Source of the DNA: Streptomyces mobaraensis
GTDB taxonomy: Bacteria; Actinomycetota; Actinomycetes; Streptomycetales; Streptomycetaceae
NCBI RefSeq assembly: GCF_020099395.1
Contig: NZ_CP083590.1
Location: forward strand, 2,046,001-2,110,000
Length of the DNA stretch: 64,000 nt
Direction of reading: 5' to 3'
Position 1 is the stretch's first letter, and each line of letters begins with the position of its first letter. Under the pieces are notes generated by a model. The model had not been told where the DNA came from, searched no databases, and saw nothing but the letters and a program-made list of their open reading frames with translations. The position numbers and the translations under genes are program-made. Below are positions 9,343 to 18,040 of this stretch, piece by piece.

Positions 9343-10644
9343 TCACGTCAGGCGCACCGGATTCACCACATCGGCCACGAGGACGAGCAGGGTGAAGCAG
9401 ATGAAGATACCCGCGACGACGTAGGCGACCGGCATCAGCTTGGCCACGTCGAAGGGGCCGGGGTCCGGGCGGCGGAACACCTTGGCGAACATCCGGCGCA
9501 CCGACTCCCAGAGGGCGCCGGCGATGTGCCCGCCGTCCAGGGGCAGCAGCGGCAGCATGTTGAAGAGGAACAGCGAGAGGTTGAAGCCGGCCACCAGGGT
9601 CAGCATCAGCGCGATCTGCTGGGACGGCGGGATGTCAAGGGTGAACACCTCGCCGCCGACCCGGGCCGCGCCGACGACGCCCATCGGGGAGTCGGCCTTG
9701 CGCTCGCCGCCGTCGAAGGCCGCGTTCCAGAGGTCGGGGATCTTGCCGGGCAGGGCGACCAGGGACTCGACGCCGGACTGGACCATGTCGCCCATCCGGT
9801 CGACCGACTGGCCGAAGGACTGCTGGACGATGCCGCTGGCGGGCGCGAAGCCGAGGAAGCCGGCGGTGATGTACTCGCCGCGGACGGGGTTGCCGTCGCC
9901 GTCGTACTTCTGGACCTGGTTCTCGATCAGGTTGGCGTGCAGGTCGAGGCGCTTGCCGTCGCGCTCGACGGTGATCGTCGCCGGTCCGGTGGTCTTCCGG
10001 ATGTCCTTCTGGATCGACTTCCAGTCGGGCGTCGGGTGCCCGTTGAACGCGACGATCTTGTCCTTGGCCCGCAGGCCGGCCGCGTTGGCCGGGGACTTCG
10101 GGGCGTCCTTGGGACAGGTGTCGGTGGCGCTGGACGCCTTGACGACGCAGTCCTGGACCGAGCCGACCTGCGTCGTCTCGGTGCGGACGCCGAAGGTCAT
10201 CAGCACGCCGAGGAAGAGCACGACGGCCAGGATCAGGTTCATGAACGGCCCGGCGAACATCACGATCACGCGCTTCCAGGGCTTGCGCGTGTAGAACAGC
10301 CGGCTCTCGTCGCCCGGCTGGAGCTCCTCGAACGCGGCCGACCGGGCGTCCTCGATCATGCCGCGCCAAGGGGACGTGGACCGGGCCGCGATCTTGCCGT
10401 CCTCGCCGGGCGGGAACATGCCGATCATGCGGATGTAGCCGCCGAGCGGGATCGCCTTGATGCCGTACTCGGTGTCGCCCTTCTTCCTGGAGAGGATCGT
10501 CGGGCCGAAGCCGACCATGTACTGCGGCACCCGGATGCCGAACATCTTGGCGGTCGAGAGGTGGCCCAGCTCGTGCCAGGCGATGGAGAACAGCAGGCCC
10601 ACCACGAAGACGACTATCCCGAGGACCGTCATCAGAAGGGTCAT
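9343..10644 (-). CDS. rseP: Site-2 protease (M50 zinc metalloprotease), RseP-like
   Basis: A 433-residue membrane protease for regulated intramembrane proteolysis. The zinc motif HELGH is at residues 24-28 in the first membrane helix, and the second catalytic motif is in [17 protein letters not shown] near the C-terminus. A single PDZ domain lies between (about 190-260, [20 protein letters not shown]). Three to four membrane segments are visible. The start ATG at 10644 overlaps the dxr stop (ATGA). The dxr-rseP-ispG order is conserved in actinobacteria. The substrate is probably an anti-sigma factor, which is an inference. Confidence 0.93.
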   Translation of the reverse strand: MTLLMTVLGIVVFVVGLLFSIAWHELGHLSTAKMFGIRVPQYMVGFGPTILSRKKGDTEYGIKAIPLGGYIRMIGMFPPGEDGKIAARSTSPWRGMIEDARSAAFEELQPGDESRLFYTRKPWKRVIVMFAGPFMNLILAVVLFLGVLMTFGVRTETTQVGSVQDCVVKASSATDTCPKDAPKSPANAAGLRAKDKIVAFNGHPTPDWKSIQKDIRKTTGPATITVERDGKRLDLHANLIENQVQKYDGDGNPVRGEYITAGFLGFAPASGIVQQSFGQSVDRMGDMVQSGVESLVALPGKIPDLWNAAFDGGERKADSPMGVVGAARVGGEVFTLDIPPSQQIALMLTLVAGFNLSLFLFNMLPLLPLDGGHIAGALWESVRRMFAKVFRRPDPGPFDVAKLMPVAYVVAGIFICFTLLVLVADVVNPVRLT

Positions 10645-11921
10645 GCGCGGGCCTCCGAGGTCGCTCCGGCCGTACGGACCGCGGTTGCCGTACGCGCCAC
10701 CAGTTCGCGGGCCCGGGCACGGGCCCAGGTCTCCGCCTGCAGGACGTCCGGGACCGTGAGGAGGGTTCCCCGGTCGGGGGTGCCGTGCTCCGCCACGACC
10801 TCGGCGACGGTGTCCACGATGCCATTGAACGGCAGGCCGCCGGAGAGGAACGCGTCGACGCACTCCTCGTTCGCGGCGTTGAACACCGCCGGGGCCGTGC
10901 CGCCCAGGGAACCCACGTGCCGGGCGAGCGCGACGGAGGGGAACGCCTCCTCGTCCAGCGGGAAGAACTCCCAGGTGGACGCCTTCGACCAGTCGAAGGC
11001 CGGGGCGGCGTCGGGCACCCGCTCGGGCCAGCCGAGGCCGATGGCGATCGGGCCGCGCATGTCCGGCGGGGTGGCCTGGGCGAGCGTGGAGCCGTCGGTG
11101 AACTCGACCATGGAGTGCACATACGACTGGGGGTGGACGACGACCTCGATGCGGTCGAAGGGGATGTCGTAGAGCAGGTGGGCCTCGATCACCTCCAGCC
11201 CCTTGTTGACCAGTGTCGCGGAGTTGATCGTGATGACCGGGCCCATCGCCCAGGTGGGGTGCGCCAGGGCGTCGGCGGGGGTGACGGCGGCCAGCTGCTC
11301 CTTGGTACGGCCGCGGAACGGACCGCCGGAGGCCGTCACCACCAGCTTGCGGACCTCGCTGCGGGCACCGCCCAGCAGCGCCTGGAACAGCGCCGCGTGC
11401 TCGGAGTCCACCGGCACGATCTGCCCGGGCTTGGCGACGGCCTTGACCAGCGGGCCGCCGACGATCAGCGACTCCTTGTTCGCCAGCGCCAGCGACCGGC
11501 CGGCCTCCAGGGCCGCCAGCGTCGGCGCCAGACCGATCGAACCCGTGATGCCGTTGAGCACCGTGTGGCACTCGCTCCGGGCCAGCTCGGTGGCCGCGTC
11601 CGGGCCCGCCAGCACCTCCGGCAGCGGCCGGGCGCCGTACCGCGCGGCCAGCGCCGCCCGCAGCGCCGGAGCCGCCTCCTCCCGCGCCACGGCCACCGCC
11701 CGTACGTCCAGCCGGTGCGCCTGCTCGGCGAGCAGCTCGACCCGGCCGCCGGCGGCGGACAGGGCCGTCACCGTGAACCGGTCGGGGTTGCGCAGCACGA
11801 GGTCGATGGCCTGGGTCCCGATCGAACCGGTCGAACCGAGGATCACGATCTCGCGCGGGCCACCGCTCCGGTGCGTGGGGGCGGAGTAGCGCAGATGCGG
11901 GTCAGCGAGGGAGTCGGTCAT
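10641..11921 (-). CDS. dxr: 1-deoxy-D-xylulose 5-phosphate reductoisomerase
   Basis: A 426-residue DXP reductoisomerase, which makes MEP from DXP with NADPH. The Rossmann motif GSTGSIG is at residues 29-35. Other conserved stretches are [34 protein letters not shown] and [14 protein letters not shown] (catalytic and metal regions). The start ATG at 11921 is directly preceded by a GGGGGG Shine-Dalgarno-like run that is itself the 3' arm of a short hairpin. It is the first gene of the dxr-rseP unit. Confidence 0.96.
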   Translation of the reverse strand: MTDSLADPHLRYSAPTHRSGGPREIVILGSTGSIGTQAIDLVLRNPDRFTVTALSAAGGRVELLAEQAHRLDVRAVAVAREEAAPALRAALAARYGARPLPEVLAGPDAATELARSECHTVLNGITGSIGLAPTLAALEAGRSLALANKESLIVGGPLVKAVAKPGQIVPVDSEHAALFQALLGGARSEVRKLVVTASGGPFRGRTKEQLAAVTPADALAHPTWAMGPVITINSATLVNKGLEVIEAHLLYDIPFDRIEVVVHPQSYVHSMVEFTDGSTLAQATPPDMRGPIAIGLGWPERVPDAAPAFDWSKASTWEFFPLDEEAFPSVALARHVGSLGGTAPAVFNAANEECVDAFLSGGLPFNGIVDTVAEVVAEHGTPDRGTLLTVPDVLQAETWARARARELVARTATAVRTAGATSEARA

Positions 11922-11961
11922 CCCCCCATTGTGGGGGCTGGCGCGGTGCGGGCACCCAGGC

Positions 11962-11989
11962 CCCCTCCGGTCCCGGCGGACCGGAGGGG
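11962..11989 (-). terminator. Strong hairpin after the acyl-CoA dehydrogenase gene
   Basis: A perfect 12-bp stem (CCCCTCCGGTCC at 11962-11973 with GGACCGGAGGGG at 11978-11989) around a 4-base loop, starting 9 bases past the dehydrogenase stop on the minus strand. It separates this gene from dxr. Confidence 0.75.
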
Positions 11990-11997
11990 CTCGGGGA

Positions 11998-13932
11998 TCA
12001 GGGGACCGGCCGGTGCACGTTGTCGTACTTGGCCGGGCCCGGGGTGGCGTCGGCGATCCAGGGGCCGTCGTCACTCGGGTCGAGGATGCCGTCCTCCAGC
12101 CAGGTGCAGGCCCCGGCCGTCACCGCGTTCACCACCGAGCGGTCGAGGGCGTCGGTGTTGGTCCACAGCCGGGCGAAGAGCTCGTCGGCGCGGATCCGCG
12201 CCTGCCGGCAGAAGGCGTCCGCGAGCCCGTACGCCTCCCGGCCGTGCGCCCCCTCGGTGCGCAGCTTCTCGGCCCGGACGCAGGCCGCGCTCATGGCGAA
12301 GAGCTCGGCCCCGATGTCCACCACGCGTCCCAGGAACCCCTGCTTCGTCTCCAGCCGTCCCTGCCAGCGGGACATGGCGTAGAAGGTGGAGCGCGCGAGC
12401 CGGCGCGAGGCGCGTTCGACGTAGCGCAGGTGCCCGGAGAGATCCGTGTGGCCGGCCGGGTGGAACTCGGCGTAGCTGGTCGGCAGCTGGCCCGGGCCGG
12501 CGACGAGCTTGGGCAGCCAGCGGGCGTAGAAGCCGCCGGCCCGGGCGCCGGCCCGCGCCTTGTCGCCCAGGGTCTTCTCCGGGTCGATGAGGTCGCCGGC
12601 GACCGACAGGTGGGCGTCCACGGCCTCCCGGGCGATCAGCAGGTGCATGATCTCGGTGGAGCCCTCGAAGATCCGGTTGATGCGCATGTCGCGGAGCATC
12701 TGCTCGGCGGGGACGGCGCGCTCGCCGCGGGCGGCGAGGGAGGCGGCGGTCTCGTAGCCCCGGCCGCCGCGGATCTGGACCAGTTCGTCCGTCATCCGCC
12801 AGCCCATCTCGCTGCCGTAGAGCTTGGCGAGGGCGGCCTCGATGCGGATGTCGTTGCGGTCCTCGTCGGCCATCTGGCCGGAGAGGTCGACGATCGCCTC
12901 CAGGGCGAAGGTGGTGGCGGCGATGAACGAGATCTTCGCGCCGACGGCCTCGTGGCGGGCGATGGACTTCCCCCACTGCTCGCGGGCGGCGGACCACTCG
13001 CGGGCGATCTTCAGACACCACTTGCCGGCGCCGACGCACATCGCCGGGATGGACAGCCGTCCGGTGTTCAGCGTGGTCAGCGCGATCTTCAGGCCGGCGC
13101 CCTCGGGTCCGATGCGGTGCGCCGCCGGCACCCGGACCCCGTGGAAGCGGGTGACGCCGTTCTCGATGCCGCGCAGGCCCATGAAGGCGTTGCGGTGCTC
13201 GACGGTGACGCCCTCGGCCGCCGTCTCCACGACGAAGGCGGTGATCCCGCCCTTGTGGCCCTCGCTCTTCGGCACCCGGGCCATGACGACCAGCAGGTCG
13301 GCGACGACGCCGTTGGTGGTCCAGAGCTTGACGCCGTCGAGGACGTAGTCGTCGCCGTCGGGCACGGCGGTGGTGGCCAGCCGGGCCGGGTCCGAGCCGA
13401 CGTCCGGCTCGGTGAGCAGGAACGCCGAGATGTCGTGGCGGGCGCAGCGCGGCAGGAACGCGTCCTTCTGCTCCTGGGTGCCGAAGAGCTTCAGCGGCTG
13501 CGGGACGCCGATGGACTGGTGGGCCGAGAGCAGCGCGCCGACGACCGGGCTGACCGAGCCGACCAGCATCAGGGCCTTGTTGTAGTACACCTGGGTGAGG
13601 CCGAGGCCGCCGTACCGGACGTCGATCTTCATCCCGAAGGCGCCGAGCTCCCTGAGGCCCGCGACCGTCTCGTCGGGGATGCGCGCCTCGCGTTCGATGC
13701 GGGCGCTGTCGATGCCCGTCTCGCAGAACGCGCGCAGCCGGGCGAGGAACTCCTCGCCGCGCCGCACGTCCTCCGGCGCGGGCGCCGGGTACGGGTGGAT
13801 CAGGTCGAGCCGGAACCTGCCGAGGAAGAGTTCCTTGGCGAAGCTGGGCTTCTGCCAGCCCTGCTCGCGGGCCGCCTCGGCGACCCGGCGGGCTTCGCGC
13901 TCGGAGACCGGCCGTACGGATGGTGCGGTCAT
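11998..13932 (-). CDS. Acyl-CoA dehydrogenase, long (VLCAD/ACAD9-like) form
   Basis: A 644-residue FAD-dependent acyl-CoA dehydrogenase. The N-terminal and middle domains carry [19 protein letters not shown] and [17 protein letters not shown]. The C-terminal helical domain carries [18 protein letters not shown] and [22 protein letters not shown] (the FAD/substrate signature). About 200 further residues after that motif give the extended length of the VLCAD-like class. The start was set at ATG 13932 because GCGAGGTG lies about 7 bases upstream; a GTG at 13968 would add 12 residues but has no ribosome site. A near-perfect palindrome lies 42-68 bp upstream. Confidence 0.93.
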   Translation of the reverse strand: MTAPSVRPVSEREARRVAEAAREQGWQKPSFAKELFLGRFRLDLIHPYPAPAPEDVRRGEEFLARLRAFCETGIDSARIEREARIPDETVAGLRELGAFGMKIDVRYGGLGLTQVYYNKALMLVGSVSPVVGALLSAHQSIGVPQPLKLFGTQEQKDAFLPRCARHDISAFLLTEPDVGSDPARLATTAVPDGDDYVLDGVKLWTTNGVVADLLVVMARVPKSEGHKGGITAFVVETAAEGVTVEHRNAFMGLRGIENGVTRFHGVRVPAAHRIGPEGAGLKIALTTLNTGRLSIPAMCVGAGKWCLKIAREWSAAREQWGKSIARHEAVGAKISFIAATTFALEAIVDLSGQMADEDRNDIRIEAALAKLYGSEMGWRMTDELVQIRGGRGYETAASLAARGERAVPAEQMLRDMRINRIFEGSTEIMHLLIAREAVDAHLSVAGDLIDPEKTLGDKARAGARAGGFYARWLPKLVAGPGQLPTSYAEFHPAGHTDLSGHLRYVERASRRLARSTFYAMSRWQGRLETKQGFLGRVVDIGAELFAMSAACVRAEKLRTEGAHGREAYGLADAFCRQARIRADELFARLWTNTDALDRSVVNAVTAGACTWLEDGILDPSDDGPWIADATPGPAKYDNVHRPVP

Positions 13933-13973
13933 GGGGCACCTCGCCGCTTCAGTCGTCGCGGTTGTCACGGTCG

Positions 13974-14000
13974 ATACCGACCGGTGCTACCGGTCCGTAT
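13974..14000. promoter_or_regulatory. 27-bp palindrome upstream of the acyl-CoA dehydrogenase (candidate operator)
   Basis: The two arms ATAC-C-GACCGGT (13974-13985) and ACCGGTC-C-GTAT (13989-14000) are reverse complements around the triplet GCT, with one mismatched pair (13978/13996). It lies 42-68 bp upstream of the dehydrogenase start, in the place of a promoter-proximal operator. Size and form fit a TetR-family regulator, which commonly controls fatty-acid oxidation genes; that assignment is inference. Confidence 0.6.
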
Positions 14001-14062
14001 GTACCCGATTCGCGGGGTGTCTACCAGACCGCGCGCGGGATTCCGGCCGGGCCGGGCGGCCG

Positions 14063-14761
14063 TCAGCGCGGTGTGCCGGGCTTCACGAGGCCGCTCTCGT
14101 AGGCGACGACCACGGCCTGGGCGCGGCTGCAGAGGCCGAGTTTGGCCATGGCGCGGTTGAGGTGGGTCTTGACGGTGGCCTCGCTGATGACGAGCTCGGT
14201 GGCGATCTCGCCGTTGGACAGGCCGCGCCCGGTGTGGCGCAGCACCTCCCGTTCGCGGCCGGTGAGCACCTCGAGGACCTCGCTCCGCGGCGGTTCGGGG
14301 GCGGACCGCGGCCGGGTGAACGCCTCGACGAGGCGGCGGGTGACGCTGGGCGAGAAGAGGGTGTCCCCGCCCGCCACGGCGGTGACGGCGGCCAGCAGCC
14401 GCTGCGGCCCGGCGTCCTTGAGCAGGAAGCCGGAGGCACCGGCGCGCAGCGCGGCGTAGACGTACTCGTCGAGGTCGAAGGTGGTGAGGACGAGGATCCT
14501 GGGCGCGGGGACGAGGCCGGCGGCGAGGATGCGCTCGGTGGCGGCGATGCCGCTGAGGCCGGGCATCCGGATGTCCATGAGGACGACGTCCGGGTGGTGG
14601 GCGACGGCCAGGTCGACGGCCTCCTGCCCGTCGACGGCCTCGGCCGCCACGGTCACGCCGGGGGCCGCGCGCAGCAGGGCCGCGACCCCGGCCCGGATGA
14701 GGACCTGGTCGTCGACGACGAGGACGCGTATGCCGGTACCGCCGCCGTGCTCGCCGGTCAT
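14063..14761 (-). CDS. NarL/LuxR-family response regulator
   Basis: A 232-residue two-component response regulator. The receiver domain has the acidic pair VVDDQ (D17, D18), the phospho-acceptor in LMDIRMPG (D63) and the conserved lysine in FLLKDAG. The C-terminal LuxR helix-turn-helix is LTGREREVLRHTGRGLSNGEIA and ISEATVKTHLNRAMAKLGL. It is encoded 21 bp downstream of the histidine kinase on the same strand, so the two form one system. The target genes are not evident. The family normally binds DNA as a dimer after phosphorylation. Confidence 0.95.
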   Translation of the reverse strand: MTGEHGGGTGIRVLVVDDQVLIRAGVAALLRAAPGVTVAAEAVDGQEAVDLAVAHHPDVVLMDIRMPGLSGIAATERILAAGLVPAPRILVLTTFDLDEYVYAALRAGASGFLLKDAGPQRLLAAVTAVAGGDTLFSPSVTRRLVEAFTRPRSAPEPPRSEVLEVLTGREREVLRHTGRGLSNGEIATELVISEATVKTHLNRAMAKLGLCSRAQAVVVAYESGLVKPGTPR

Positions 14762-14782
14762 GATCCGTCCCGCCCCCGCCGG

Positions 14783-16075
14783 TCACTGGAGGGGAAGCGT
14801 CAGCCGGACCTCGAAGCCGCCGTCCGCCCGCGGGCCGGCCGCGAGTCTTCCCCCGTAGATCCTGGCGCGCTCGCGCATGCCGATCAATCCGTGCCCGCCG
14901 GACGGCACCGGGTTGGCCGGAACGTTTCGCCGCCGCCGGGGCGAGGGCCGGCCGTCGTCGGTGACGCTCAGTTCCAGTTCGTGCGGGCGGAAGGCGACGC
15001 GGACCACCGCGCGGGCGGCGCCCGCGTGCTTGATGATGTTGGTCAGCGCCTCCTGGACCACGCGGTACGCGCAGAGGTCGGGGCCGGCCGCCAGGGGCCG
15101 CCGCTCCCCCGTGACCTCCAGGTCCACCCGGACGCCGACCGCCCGCATCCGCTCCACGGTCGCCTCCAGCCGGTCGAGGCCGGGCATCGGGTGGTACGGG
15201 CAGTCGCCCTCCGGGTGCCCGCTCTCGTCCCCGCCCTCCGGGCCGACCCGGAGCACGGCCAGCAGCCGGCGCATCTCCTCCAGTGCCTCCCCGCTGCTGG
15301 CCGATATCGTGCCCAGCGCGTCCTGGGCGGTGGCCGGATCGCTGGTGAAGACGTAGCGGGCGAGCCCGGCCTGCACCGACACCACGGACATGTGGTGGGC
15401 GACGACGTCGTGCAGCTCCCGGGCGATGCGGACCCGCTCCTCGGCGACGGCGCGGCGGGCGTTCTCCTCGCGCTCCCGGCGGAGTTGGGCCGCCAGGCGG
15501 GACAACTCGGCGTTGCGCTGGGCGAGCTGGCGCGCGTTGCCGCCGAACTTCAGGATGATGAGGAGCATCACCGCGGCCTGGGCGATCGTGGTCACCAGGT
15601 CGTCGGTGTCGCCGAGTACCGAGGAGAGCACGGCGCACCCGGCGCAGCAGACGCCGCAGACCATGGCCACCGGCGCGGGGCGGCTCGCCGCGACCGCGTA
15701 CAGCGTCACCATCGGGCAGAGGCTGTTGACGATCGGCCAGTATCCGGCGGCGACGAACACCATCCACAGGGTGCTGGTCAGGGCGAACGTGAGGACGGGC
15801 GCCAGCCGGCGAGCGGCCAGGCTCAGGTTGATGACGCAGATCAGCCCGTAGGCCAGGGCGTCGGGCCGTTTCCAGAGGTCGTTCGCGGGCGACGGCGTGC
15901 TGACGTAGACCACCGTGGCGATGGCGCAGCACACCGCCAGCGGCGCGTCCCGCACCCACAACGGCCAGGCGGCGGACCGCCGTTCCAGCGTCCGCATCCA
16001 CGCGCGCGACCGCGCCGCTGCCGCCCCTGCCGTCCGCACCGCCGCAGCGTACCCGCGCGGCGCGCGGACCGGCAT
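14783..16075 (-). CDS. Two-component sensor histidine kinase (HisKA_3 type)
   Basis: A 430-residue membrane kinase. Residues about 40-175 hold several hydrophobic segments (about five to six passes) without a large outer loop, so it may sense something in or at the membrane. The dimerisation and phosphoacceptor motif is RVRIARELHDVVAHHMS with His222. The C-terminal HATPase domain has VVQEALTNIIKHAGA, VTDDGR and GHGLIGMRERARIYGG. The response regulator follows directly. No clear Shine-Dalgarno sequence precedes the ATG at 16075, so the exact start is uncertain. Confidence 0.92.
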   Translation of the reverse strand: MPVRAPRGYAAAVRTAGAAAARSRAWMRTLERRSAAWPLWVRDAPLAVCCAIATVVYVSTPSPANDLWKRPDALAYGLICVINLSLAARRLAPVLTFALTSTLWMVFVAAGYWPIVNSLCPMVTLYAVAASRPAPVAMVCGVCCAGCAVLSSVLGDTDDLVTTIAQAAVMLLIILKFGGNARQLAQRNAELSRLAAQLRREREENARRAVAEERVRIARELHDVVAHHMSVVSVQAGLARYVFTSDPATAQDALGTISASSGEALEEMRRLLAVLRVGPEGGDESGHPEGDCPYHPMPGLDRLEATVERMRAVGVRVDLEVTGERRPLAAGPDLCAYRVVQEALTNIIKHAGAARAVVRVAFRPHELELSVTDDGRPSPRRRRNVPANPVPSGGHGLIGMRERARIYGGRLAAGPRADGGFEVRLTLPLQ

Positions 16076-16266
16076 CGGCCGGGCGCGGGCCGTGCCGCCT
16101 GCCGCGGCGGGTGGAGGGAACGGGCCCGGATACCGCAGGGGTTGACCCGGGATTCAACCGGCGAGGGGATGGGTCCCGCCCGCCGGGTCCCTAGAGTCGT
16201 TCCCGTCGGCACCCCGGAGCTCTTCACGGGGGAAAATCGGGGGAACGTGCCGGCGGCACGGGGGAA

Positions 16267-16301
16267 CAGTGCGCTCCGGGTCATCGGCCCGGAGCGCACT
16301 G
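16267..16301 (-). terminator. Strong hairpin after the aldehyde dehydrogenase gene
   Basis: A perfect 14-bp stem (CAGTGCGCTCCGGG at 16267-16280 with CCCGGAGCGCACTG at 16288-16301) and a 7-base loop, starting 7 bases past the stop at 16308 and followed on the minus strand by TT. It separates the dehydrogenase from the kinase gene. The remainder of 16076-16266 shows no gene. Confidence 0.8.
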
Positions 16302-16307
16302 ACGTGC

Positions 16308-17759
16308 TCAGAGAGCCAGGCCGGTCAGGACGAGGACCCGCTCGTAGGTGTAGTCGTCCATGGCGTAGCGCACGCCCTCGCGGCCCACGCCGGACTGCTT
16401 GGCGCCGCCGTACGGCATCTGGTCGGCGCGGTACGAGGGGACGTCGCCGATGACCACGCCGCCGGTCTCCAGCGCGCGGTGGGCGCGGAAGGCGGTCTGG
16501 AGGTCGTGGGTGAAGACGCCCGCCTGGAGGCCGTAGGGCGAGTCGTTGACCGCCGCGAAGGCGGCCTCCTCGCCGTCGGCCTTGGAGAGGGTCAGCACCG
16601 GTCCGAAGACCTCCTCGCAGGCGATGGTCACACCGGCCGGGACGTCCGCGAGCACGGTCGGGGCGTAGCTGGCGCCCTCGCGCTTGCCGCCGGCGAGCAG
16701 CTTCGCGCCCGCGGCGACGGCCTCGTCCACCCACGACTCGACGCGCTTGGCGGCGTCCTCGCTGACCAGCGGGCCGACGTCGGTGGCCGCGTCCGACGGG
16801 TCGCCGGTCACCTGGGCCTCGACGGCCGCGACGACCTTGGGCACCAGGCGCTCGTACAGCGACGCGTCGGCGATCACGCGCTGCACCGAGATGCAGGACT
16901 GGCCGCCCTGGTAGTTGGAGAAGGTGGCGACGCGCTGCGCCGCCCAGTCCAGGTCCGCCTCGGAGGACCAGTCCGCCAGGACGACGGCCGCGCCGTTGCC
17001 GCCCAGCTCCAGGGTGACGTGCTTGCGCGGCGCCGAGTCCAGGATGGACCAGCCGACCGGACCGGAACCGGTGAACGAGATCACCGGCAGCCGCTCGTCC
17101 TGGACGAGGGCCGGCATCCGGTCGTTGGGAACGGTCAGGACGCTCCAGGAACCGGCCGGCAGCTCCGTCTCGGCCAGCAGCTCGCCGAGGACCAGCGAGG
17201 ACAGCGGGGTCGCCGGGGCCGGCTTGAGGATGATCGGCGCACCGACCGCGATGGCGGGCGCGACCTTGTGCGCGGCCAGGTTCAGCGGGAAGTTGAACGG
17301 CGCGATGCCGAGCACGACGCCGCGCGGGAAGCGGCGGGTGAGGGCCAGGCGGCCGGTGGAACCGGGGTCGGTGTCCAGCCGCTGCGCGTCACCCGCGTTG
17401 AAGCGGCGCGCCTCCTCGGCGGCCCACCGGAAGACGGAGACGGCCCGGCCGACCTCGCCGCGCGCCCACTTGATGGGCTTGCCGTTCTCGGCCGAGATCA
17501 GCTGGGCGATCTCCTCCGTGCGCTCGGCCAGCCGCTTGGCGACGTGGTCGAGGGCGGCCGTACGGACGTGCGCGGGCGTCCCCGCGAACTCCTCGCGCAC
17601 GGCGTGCGCGGCGGCCACGGCCTCCTCCACCTGCGCCTCGGTGGGCACGCTCACGGTGCCGACCAGGCGGCCGTCCCAGGAGTTCGTGACGTCGAAGGTC
17701 TCCTCGCCGGTGGCCTTGCGGCCGGCCAGCCAGAACGCGTGCGGGGCGGGGGAGGTCAT
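16308..17759 (-). CDS. NAD(P)-dependent aldehyde dehydrogenase
   Basis: A 483-residue aldehyde dehydrogenase. The nucleotide-binding segment includes GIAPFNFPLNLAAHKVAPAI and FTGSGPVG. The catalytic pair is E251 in TLELGGNGA and C289 in YQGGQSCISVQR. The PFNFPLN and ELGGN forms are of the benzaldehyde/semialdehyde type. Close to gabT and a PucR regulator, it could oxidise succinate semialdehyde or a related aldehyde formed from GABA or polyamines; this is inference from context. The start ATG at 17759 has AAAGGCGG upstream. Its upstream region carries copy 1 of the long palindromic element. Confidence 0.92.
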   Translation of the reverse strand: MTSPAPHAFWLAGRKATGEETFDVTNSWDGRLVGTVSVPTEAQVEEAVAAAHAVREEFAGTPAHVRTAALDHVAKRLAERTEEIAQLISAENGKPIKWARGEVGRAVSVFRWAAEEARRFNAGDAQRLDTDPGSTGRLALTRRFPRGVVLGIAPFNFPLNLAAHKVAPAIAVGAPIILKPAPATPLSSLVLGELLAETELPAGSWSVLTVPNDRMPALVQDERLPVISFTGSGPVGWSILDSAPRKHVTLELGGNGAAVVLADWSSEADLDWAAQRVATFSNYQGGQSCISVQRVIADASLYERLVPKVVAAVEAQVTGDPSDAATDVGPLVSEDAAKRVESWVDEAVAAGAKLLAGGKREGASYAPTVLADVPAGVTIACEEVFGPVLTLSKADGEEAAFAAVNDSPYGLQAGVFTHDLQTAFRAHRALETGGVVIGDVPSYRADQMPYGGAKQSGVGREGVRYAMDDYTYERVLVLTGLAL

Positions 17760-17887
17760 GGGGCCGCCTTTCCGGTACGGGGTGGGTGCGTGCCCCCTCA
17801 CCGTAGGGGGCGGACGGGGGCGCGCCATTTGTCCGCGGTGGAGCGGAGCGGAGGGGCGGGGCGCCGGATCGGCGCGGTGGGGGGGAT

Positions 17888-18035
17888 GCCCCAGTCCCGC
17901 CCCTTCGCCGTTTCCTGGGGGCAAGCCCCCAGACCCCCTCGTCCTCAAACGCCGGACGGGCTGACAAGTCAGCCCGTCCGGGGGTGCGGGGGCGGAGCCC
18001 CCGCAAGAAACGGTGAAAGGGCGGGACCGGGGCAC
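17888..18035. repeat. Dispersed nested-palindrome intergenic element, copy 1
   Basis: The core is a perfect 14-bp stem (CCGGACGGGCTGAC at 17952-17965 with its complement at 17968-17981, loop AA), preceded by TCCTCAAACG. Flanking hairpins are TGGGGG-CAAG-CCCCCA and GCGGGGGC...GCCCCCGC, and the right end is the shared CGCAAGAAACGGTGAA. The same core and flanks recur at 41.4 and 53.5 kb. Here the right arm of the outer core (GGCGTTTGAGGAC) is missing. It lies between the PucR gene's 3' end and the dehydrogenase start, both on the minus strand. Confidence 0.85.
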
Positions 18036-18040
18036 AACCC

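Noticed and set aside
11998..13968. GTG start at 13968 for the acyl-CoA dehydrogenase
   Set aside because: No ribosome site; the ATG at 13932 has GCGAGGTG at proper spacing and leaves the palindrome at a usual operator distance.
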